DNA from: JAVBMU01 sp031551755
GTDB lineage: Bacteria; Actinomycetota; Actinomycetes; Actinomycetales; Cellulomonadaceae
Length of the DNA: 64,000 bases
Reading direction: 5' to 3'
NCBI GenBank assembly: GCA_031551755.1
Contig: JAVBNE010000001.1
Location: 46,156-110,155 of the forward strand
The position numbers and the translations under genes were made by a program. The notes beneath the pieces were generated by a model. That model saw only the letters and a list, made by a program, of their open reading frames with translations, was not told the DNA's origin and did not search any database. Below are positions 58,484-64,000 of the stretch, in pieces (the stretch's first letter is position 1; the number at the start of each line of letters is the position of its first letter).

Positions 58484-59860
58484 TCAGGCGCCGGTGATGG
58501 CCGCCGCGAACTCGTCGAAGCAGGCGATGTAGGCGTCAATGGCCTCGTCGGTGTGGGTCACCGACAGCGTCCACTCCTCCTCGCGGCCCGGCGTCATGAA
58601 GATGCCGCGGTTCATGTTGAACAACCAGGCGAGGTCGGAGAGCGCGGCCTCCTGGTTGGCCTTGAAGGACTCGTAGTCGGTGATCTTCACCGGGGAGAAG
58701 GTCACGCAGCCCTTTGAGCCGATGCCGACGGCGTAGCCGGGCAGGTCGTACTTCTCGATGACGGCCTGGCAGCCGGTGAGGATGCGGTCGTTGAGCTCGT
58801 CGAGCCGCTGGTATGCCTCCGGCGTCAGGACCTCGAGCAGCGACGCACGCGCGGCCGCCATGCCCAACGGGTTCCCGTTGTAGGTACCGACCTGGTAGAC
58901 CGAGCCGTCCTCGACAACCGACATGACCTCTTCGGTGCCGCCGATGGCACCGGTGGGCAGACCGCCACCGAGGGCCTTGGCGAGGGTAACCATGTCCGGC
59001 ATGACGCCCCACTTGCTCGTGGCGCCACCCGGGGCGATGCACAGGCCGGTCTTGACCTCGTCGAAGATCAGGACGATGCCGTGCTTCGTGGTGATGTCGC
59101 GGACGGCCTGCAGGTAGCCCTCCTCCGGGAGTACGACACCCAGGTTCATCATGGCCGGTTCCATGATGACGCAGGCGGGCTTGCGGCCCTCTTCGATCAG
59201 GCGCTCGATGCGACGCTCCATTGCGGGGGCGTCGTTGAACGGCACAGCGACCGTCATGTCGACGGTCGACTGCGGGATGCCCGCGCCGTAGGGAAGCGAG
59301 GCCAGGTTGTCGCGGTCACCGATCTTGTCGTACTCGACACCGATCGACACCATGACCGTGTCGTGGTGGCCGTGGTAGGAGCCGAAGATCTTCATGACGG
59401 TGTCGCGGCCCGTGTAGGCCCGGGCGATCCGGATCGCGTCCATCGTCGACTCCGAGCCGGAGTTCGTGTAGCGCCACTTGGGCAGTCCCCAGCGGCGGGC
59501 CAGCTCGTTGCCGACCACGACGGCGTCCTCGGTGGGCGCGGCGAAGTGCGTGCCGAGCGCGTAGCGCTCGCTGACGGCCTTGCCGATGGCCGGGTGGGCA
59601 TGGCCCTGGACCATCGAGCCGAAGCCGTTGTGGAAGTCGAACATCTCGTTGCCGTCGACATCCCAGACCTTGCAGCCCTCTCCGTGCTGCAAGTAGATGG
59701 GCCACGGGTCACGCAGCTGGTACGAGGAGGCCACACCACCGGAGAGGTGGGCGTGCGCGCGCTCGTACATGGCCTTGGAGCCCTGGGTCCGTTCGTCGAG
59801 GCGCGCTTCTTCCTTCGCCGTCAGTTCGGCGATGCGCTTCGGATCAATCTGTACAGCCAT
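58484..59860 (-). CDS. Class III aminotransferase
   Basis: 458 residues, PLP fold type I. GNEMFDFHNGFGSMVQGHAH, the phosphate-cup motif NSGSESTMDAIRIARAYTGR, LIFDEVKTGL (Asp pairing with the PLP ring N) and the PLP Lys in TLAKALGGGLPTGAIGG are visible. It resembles glutamate-1-semialdehyde aminomutase but lies in an amino-acid gene set, so omega-amino acid:oxoacid transamination is more likely than haem synthesis. GAAGGAG precedes the ATG at 59860. Substrate unknown. Confidence 0.88.
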   Translation of the reverse strand: MAVQIDPKRIAELTAKEEARLDERTQGSKAMYERAHAHLSGGVASSYQLRDPWPIYLQHGEGCKVWDVDGNEMFDFHNGFGSMVQGHAHPAIGKAVSERYALGTHFAAPTEDAVVVGNELARRWGLPKWRYTNSGSESTMDAIRIARAYTGRDTVMKIFGSYHGHHDTVMVSIGVEYDKIGDRDNLASLPYGAGIPQSTVDMTVAVPFNDAPAMERRIERLIEEGRKPACVIMEPAMMNLGVVLPEEGYLQAVRDITTKHGIVLIFDEVKTGLCIAPGGATSKWGVMPDMVTLAKALGGGLPTGAIGGTEEVMSVVEDGSVYQVGTYNGNPLGMAAARASLLEVLTPEAYQRLDELNDRILTGCQAVIEKYDLPGYAVGIGSKGCVTFSPVKITDYESFKANQEAALSDLAWLFNMNRGIFMTPGREEEWTLSVTHTDEAIDAYIACFDEFAAAITGA

Positions 59861-59917
59861 GGGTGATACTCCTTCTCCGGCCGGCCTGGCACCTGAAAGG
59901 GAAGCAACTGCAGGATT

Positions 59918-59942
59918 CTTCCGGCCGGCCTGGCGCCGGAAG
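59918..59942 (-). terminator. Small hairpin between gdh and the aminotransferase, with 14-bp direct repeats
   Basis: CTTCCGGC (59918-59925) pairs with 59935-59942. The sequence CCGGCCGGCCTGGC occurs twice, at 59877-59890 and 59921-59934. It may weaken read-through between the two genes. Confidence 0.4.
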
Positions 59943-59980
59943 AGGGTGGGCCACCGGTCGTAGGGACCGGGACTCCGGTG

Positions 59981-61297
59981 TTACGGGTAGAGGCCGCGGA
60001 TCTTGTGGGCCTCAGCGACCCGCTTGACTGCGATGACGAGCGCGGCGTCCCGCAACGACATCTTCTCGCGGGCCGCGAAGGTCGCGACATCGTTGTAGGC
60101 GGTCAGCATGCGGCGTTCCAGCTTCTCGTCGATCTCCTCAGCCGTCCACCAGTATGCCTGGTTGGCCTGGACCCACTCGAAGTAGGAAACCACGACACCA
60201 CCGGCGTTGGCCAGGATGTCGGGCACCACGATGACGCCCTTCTTGTTGAGTGCCGCGTCACCGCCCGTGGTGGTCGGCCCGTTCGCGCCCTCCACGACCC
60301 AGCGGGCCTGGACGGTCTCGGCCGTGTTCTCATCGAGCACACCTTCGATGGCCGCGGGGACCAACACGTCGACCTTGAGGGCCAGCAGTGCGGCCGGCTC
60401 GATCGGCTCAGACTCGGCGAATCCGACGACCTTGCCCGTCGCGGCCATGTGCTCGACCAGTGCGGGGACGTTCAGCCCGTCCGCGTTGTAGATCGCACCG
60501 TACTGGTCCGCCACCGCGACGACCCGGGAGCCGGCAGCGTGGAAGATCGAGGCGGCGTGCGCGCCGACCTTGCCGAAGCCCTGGATGGCCACGGAGACCT
60601 CATTGAGCTGGATGCCCTCTTCGAGGAGTGCCGCCTTGGTGGTGTGCACCACGCCTGCTGATGTCGCCGTCGGGCGGCCCAGCGAACCACCAATGGCCAG
60701 CGGCTTGCCGGTGACGACACCGGGGATCGTGTAGCCCTTGTTCACCGAGTAGGTGTCCATGACCCAGGCCATCGTCTGCTCGTCGGTGCCGACGTCGGGG
60801 GCGGGGATGTCCCGCTCCGGGCCGATCACCGGCATCAGCTCGGAGGTGTAGCGCCGGGTGACGCGCTCCAACTCCGCCTGCGAGTACTCGCGGGGGTCGA
60901 TCGTGACCCCGCCCTTGGCGCCTCCGTAGGGGATGTCGACGATGGCGCATTTCCAGGTCATCCACATCGCCAGGGCGCGGACCTCGTTGATGTCCACATC
61001 GGGGTGGAACCGCAGTCCACCCTTGCCCGGGCCGCGCGAGACGTTGTGCTGGACGCGGTAACCGTGGAACAGGACCGTCTCACCGTTGTCCCGGCGCAGC
61101 GGAACCGCCACGGAGACCTCGCGCCGGGGGGTGGCGAGCATCTCGTGGAGGCCGGGCTCGTAACCGAGGAAGTCCACGGCGCTCGAAAGCTGGTTGAGGG
61201 CGGTCCCGAAGGGTGTTCCCGGGGGCTGAGCGGGGATGTCAGCTTTTCGGGTGGCGCCGTTCGGCTTTCCGGCCGACGGCGTTTGCGTGCTTGTCAC
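59981..61297 (-). CDS. gdhA: Glutamate dehydrogenase (RocG/GudB type)
   Basis: 438 residues. Active-site Lys motifs: GPGKGGLRFHP, MTWKCAIVDIPYGGAKGG, then DIPAPDVGTDEQTMAW. The dinucleotide domain holds VAIQGFGKVGAHAA, and an acidic or neutral residue in VAVADQYG after the second strand suggests NAD over NADP. It interconverts glutamate with 2-oxoglutarate and ammonia. The start is GTG at 61297 with GGAGGAG close upstream. The gene lies between an aminotransferase and a permease, so a catabolic role is likely. Confidence 0.95.
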   Translation of the reverse strand: MTSTQTPSAGKPNGATRKADIPAQPPGTPFGTALNQLSSAVDFLGYEPGLHEMLATPRREVSVAVPLRRDNGETVLFHGYRVQHNVSRGPGKGGLRFHPDVDINEVRALAMWMTWKCAIVDIPYGGAKGGVTIDPREYSQAELERVTRRYTSELMPVIGPERDIPAPDVGTDEQTMAWVMDTYSVNKGYTIPGVVTGKPLAIGGSLGRPTATSAGVVHTTKAALLEEGIQLNEVSVAIQGFGKVGAHAASIFHAAGSRVVAVADQYGAIYNADGLNVPALVEHMAATGKVVGFAESEPIEPAALLALKVDVLVPAAIEGVLDENTAETVQARWVVEGANGPTTTGGDAALNKKGVIVVPDILANAGGVVVSYFEWVQANQAYWWTAEEIDEKLERRMLTAYNDVATFAAREKMSLRDAALVIAVKRVAEAHKIRGLYP

Positions 61298-61354
61298 AAC
61301 TCCTCCGAGTTTTCGTAACTGGTTGATACGCCCGGCGGGTGCCGGGACATGGGA

Positions 61355-61387
61355 AGCGGCCCGGCCAGGGGTATCGGCCGGGCCGCT
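61355..61387 (-). terminator. 12-bp hairpin after the permease gene
   Basis: AGCGGCCCGGCC (61355-61366) pairs exactly with 61376-61387, directly after the permease stop. It separates permease-stress protein from gdh, or only attenuates. Confidence 0.65.
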
Positions 61388-61390
61388 CGG

Positions 61391-62956
61391 TCAGTCGGCG
61401 AGTGAGGCGTGCGCCTCGTTCTCGTCACCTGCGATACCGCGAGGAATGGTCTTCCCACGGAAGAACTCGGGGCGCCTGGCGGCCATCACGAACATGATGA
61501 TCAGGCCCAGCAGGACGATGGCCACCGTCAGGATGAAGACGAGGCCGACCCCGAAGAGCGAAGAACCCGAGCCCACACCGGAGTCGGGGTCCCACGCCTG
61601 GACGGTCACGTTGATGAAGACGGCCACCAGCGAGGCGCCACCGAGCAGCGGGGCCACAAACTTGAAGAACACCCCCCGGGCGTCGGTGAACCACTCCTTG
61701 CGGAAGTACCAGAACGCCGCGAACGCCGTGATGCCGTAGTAGAAGCAGACCATCGCGCCGAGTGTGGCGACGGTGTCCCACAGCACGTTCTCCGAGATCA
61801 ACCGCATGATCACGTAGAACGCGGACGTGAAGATGGCCGAGGCGATCGTGGCGTATCCGGGGGTGAAGAACCGCGGGTGCACCTTGGCGTAGTTCTTCGG
61901 CAGGGCGCCGTAGTGCCCCATGGCCAGCATGGTCCGCGCCGGGGAGACGAAGGTCGACTGCAACGAGGCCGCCGAGGCTGAGAGCACGGCGAGCGACACC
62001 AGGATCGCCAGTGGCAGGCCGAGGACCGGTTCGGACAGGAAGAAGAACACGTTCTCCTGGATATCCGGGTTGCCCAGCCCGTCTCCGGTGTCACCGACAC
62101 CGGCGAAGCTCATCAGACCCAATGCCAAGAACATGTAGATCGAGATGATCGCGATGACGGTGAGCGTCGCCGCCTTGCCCGGGGTGGACCGTGACCCCTT
62201 GGTCTCCTCGGTCATGGTCAAGGTGACGTCCCAGCCCCAGAAGATGAACACCGAGACGGCAAGACCCGCGGTCAGTGCATGCACGCTGGAGATTTCGAAG
62301 GGGTTGAACCAGGACCAGCTGATGGACAGGTGGTGCAGGCTCTCCCCGCTGATCCCCTTGTACAGGGCGACGCCGCCGAAGAGCACCATGGCGAGCAGCT
62401 GGAAACCGACCAGCCAGTACTGCACCCGCTGGGTGGTCTTCATGTCGCGGTAGGAGATCGACGTGGCCGCCACGATGAAGACCAGGCAGGTCGCGACGTT
62501 GACCCACTTGTTGTCGGAGAGTTCGGCGAGGTGGTCGTTGCCGAAGATCTGTGACAGTGCGAGATAGAAGAAGTCCACCGCGACGCCGGCGAGGTTCGAC
62601 AACACGATGATCGTGGCGGCGACTACTCCCCAGCCGCCCATCCAGCCCAGCCACGGACCAAAGGCCCGTGTCGCCCACGTGAAGGTGGTGCCGGAGTCGG
62701 GCATTCGGGAGTTCAGCTCACGGTAGGCGAAGGCGACCAGCAGCATCGGCAGGAAGCCGACGATGAGGACGGCCGGAACCTGCACACCGACGGCCTCTAC
62801 GGTCGGGCCGAGGGCCTCCGTGAAGGTGTAGGCCGGGGCGATGCAAGAGATGCCGATGACGACGGCGCCGAAGAGGCCGACGGCGCCGGCGCCGAGGCCC
62901 TTGGACGAGAGGCCCTTGGTCTCCTCCTGGGGAGGGGCGGCCGGGGACGTGCTCAT
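61391..62956 (-). CDS. APC-superfamily amino-acid permease
   Basis: 521 residues and about 12-13 membrane spans. GLFGAVVIGISCIAPAYTFT is the first span with the substrate-backbone motif, then FAYRELNSRMPDSGTTFTWA and GPWLGWMGGWGVVAATIIVL. The cytoplasmic loop FIFWGWDVTLTMTEETKGS is typical of this branch. The substrate is probably an amino acid or amine; the exact one is unknown. The start overlaps the stop of the universal stress gene (ATGA). The end is marked by a hairpin. Confidence 0.88.
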   Translation of the reverse strand: MSTSPAAPPQEETKGLSSKGLGAGAVGLFGAVVIGISCIAPAYTFTEALGPTVEAVGVQVPAVLIVGFLPMLLVAFAYRELNSRMPDSGTTFTWATRAFGPWLGWMGGWGVVAATIIVLSNLAGVAVDFFYLALSQIFGNDHLAELSDNKWVNVATCLVFIVAATSISYRDMKTTQRVQYWLVGFQLLAMVLFGGVALYKGISGESLHHLSISWSWFNPFEISSVHALTAGLAVSVFIFWGWDVTLTMTEETKGSRSTPGKAATLTVIAIISIYMFLALGLMSFAGVGDTGDGLGNPDIQENVFFFLSEPVLGLPLAILVSLAVLSASAASLQSTFVSPARTMLAMGHYGALPKNYAKVHPRFFTPGYATIASAIFTSAFYVIMRLISENVLWDTVATLGAMVCFYYGITAFAAFWYFRKEWFTDARGVFFKFVAPLLGGASLVAVFINVTVQAWDPDSGVGSGSSLFGVGLVFILTVAIVLLGLIIMFVMAARRPEFFRGKTIPRGIAGDENEAHASLAD

Positions 62957-63840
62957 TGGGGGTCTCCGTTCTGGCGAACGTCATCGTTCGCGGATTCAGC
63001 TGCGGTGTCGGCCTCCACGGTGGAGGGTACGACGATCAGGGGGACGGGAAGGACGCGAGAGACTTTGGTCGCGGTCGAGCCGATGAACAACCGCCGGGGC
63101 TGGGCCAGCCGGCTTGAGCCGATGAGCGCGATCTCGGTCAGCTCCCAGTCGGTGGCGCGTACGGCGTCCTCGATGCTGGTGCCGGCCCCCGTCTCAGTTG
63201 TGACCGGGGTGTCGAGTTGTTCGCGGGCCAGTTTCGCGGCGGCCTCCACGATCTCGTCTGGTGCGTCCTCGGTCGTCATCCGGTCGAGGGTCACCAGGGA
63301 GACGATCCGCAGCGGCACATTGCGGTTGCGCGCGAAGTCGATCGCGTTCTCCAACAGGACCGGGCCACCGGGTCGGGTGCCGAGGAAGCAGGTGACTCGG
63401 GAGACGGGTTCCTTGCGTAGCGATACCTGGGAGCCTTCCGGCGCGACGGCGACGGGTACCGGGGAGGTGTGCAGGAGGGAGCTGGTGACAGTCCCGAGCG
63501 TGAGGTGGCCCAGGGCGTTGCGCTTGGCCCCGACGATCAGCACATCGGCGTCGGGTTCCAGTGCCGCGAGCAGGGCTTCGGGCGCCGAGTCGGAGCGGGT
63601 GAGCACATGGCTGCGTTTGATCTCCGGCGCCAACGCGGTTTCGGCGCGGTCAAGCCAGCGCCGTGCGGTGGCGTCGACATAGCGGTCATAGGTCGCGTCC
63701 GGTGGGGTCAGACCCACCGGTAGGTCTGGGACGACCAACACGATGTCGAGGGTGGCCTTGGATTGACGCGCCAATCGCTCGCCGAGGGCGAGCGCGTCGT
63801 GGCCGGCTGGGGTGTCGGTGTATCCGACGACGTATCTCAT
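62953..63840 (-). CDS. Tandem universal stress protein
   Basis: 295 residues with two UspA domains. The first (MRYVVGYTDTPAGHDALALG to about 140) carries VGAKRNALGHLTLGTVTSSL, the ATP-loop G-x2-G-x9-G pattern in a modified form. The second has IGSSRLAQPRRLFIGSTATK. The ATG at 63840 follows AGGTGG by 5 bases; a GTG at 63849 is an alternative. Fused to permease translation, it may regulate the transporter, as Usp proteins do with some transporters. Confidence 0.9.
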   Translation of the reverse strand: MRYVVGYTDTPAGHDALALGERLARQSKATLDIVLVVPDLPVGLTPPDATYDRYVDATARRWLDRAETALAPEIKRSHVLTRSDSAPEALLAALEPDADVLIVGAKRNALGHLTLGTVTSSLLHTSPVPVAVAPEGSQVSLRKEPVSRVTCFLGTRPGGPVLLENAIDFARNRNVPLRIVSLVTLDRMTTEDAPDEIVEAAAKLAREQLDTPVTTETGAGTSIEDAVRATDWELTEIALIGSSRLAQPRRLFIGSTATKVSRVLPVPLIVVPSTVEADTAAESANDDVRQNGDPQ

Positions 63841-64000
63841 GTGAACCACCTAGGGAAGCGCGCGGTGTACACGCGGGTGATGCGGGGCTGGCCCGCCGGT
63901 GCTCGCTGGCCGCAGCCCGCGACGGTGACCACTCGTCCGGCGGGCAGCAGTGCCCCCCGGCCGGCGGGGGCAGTCTTCGATATTAGACACGACGTGCGTG
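63841..64000. other. Right edge, no gene recognised
   Basis: No credible coding frame on either strand. On the minus strand a TAATAT (about 63980-63985) could be the -10 box for the stress-protein operon, but the -35 region lies at the very edge. Confidence 0.3.

Noticed and set aside
58484..59860. Naming the aminotransferase hemL (glutamate-1-semialdehyde aminomutase)
   Set aside because: No tetrapyrrole genes nearby, and the location beside gdh and a permease points to amino-acid catabolism. The similarity is at the level of class III enzymes.

Overview
The window is high-GC chromosomal DNA from an actinomycete (Actinomycetota). Support comes from the dnaJ-hspR pair at the left edge, a DUF664/DinB-type enzyme of the mycothiol-dependent superfamily, a LytR_C protein beside a VapB-annotated actinobacterial protein, a Pnkp/Hen1 RNA-repair pair, TGTGA-N6-TCACA (CRP/GlxR-like) sites and dense ATGA/GTGA gene overlaps. 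A respiratory nar locus together with Etf and Fe-S dehydrogenases suggests a facultative anaerobe, possibly of the Propionibacteriales, but the family cannot be fixed from sequence reading alone.

Layout. 0-11 kb: end of dnaJ, hspR, a degenerate GGDEF-like protein, a very large ECF sigma factor with a built-in zinc-binding anti-sigma-like domain, a membrane span and an outer domain, then upp, tadA, a PelF-type glycosyltransferase with a partner membrane protein, a sirtuin, and a DUF4956/VTC pair. 11-13.5 kb: tRNA-Ser(CGA) followed by a gene-poor, repeat-bearing stretch with a transposase-like remnant. 13.5-25.6 kb: a DUF1624-type membrane protein, then narK, a Cys-containing ArsR-like regulator, narGHJI and moeA. 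This set makes up nitrate respiration: transport, Mo enzyme, assembly chaperone and cofactor synthesis. 25.7-41 kb: pnuC, hen1-pnkp, uracil permease, GNAT, LytR_C, a GMC oxidoreductase with a Tat signal, a chitobiose-phosphorylase-like GH94 enzyme, an SDR and a vapBC module.

41-54 kb: a DEDDh exonuclease, a DUF294 nucleotidyltransferase-like protein and an APC permease (minus strand) lie divergent to a GntR regulator and a soluble cache-domain protein. These are followed by a six-gene operon: FAD-linked 2-hydroxyacid-type dehydrogenase, an Fe-S protein with one degenerate CCG half, an unknown 73-residue protein, EtfB, EtfA, and a membrane Fe-S/cytochrome b-like Etf:quinone oxidoreductase. I read this as a pathway from a hydroxyacid (substrate unknown) through Etf to menaquinone, which NarGHI could reoxidise with nitrate. 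It is the most interesting system in the window. Its promoter carries a 17-bp palindrome and an iron-box-like site.

54-58.4 kb is an accessory patch: a metal-binding lipoprotein under a Fur/Zur-like box, a secreted-protein gene split by an in-frame TAG, and a compact HTH / nucleotidyltransferase / cold-shock-like triplet resembling a toxin-antitoxin module. 58.4-63.8 kb (minus strand) holds a universal stress protein, an APC permease, glutamate dehydrogenase and a class III aminotransferase, probably an amino-acid uptake and deamination unit.
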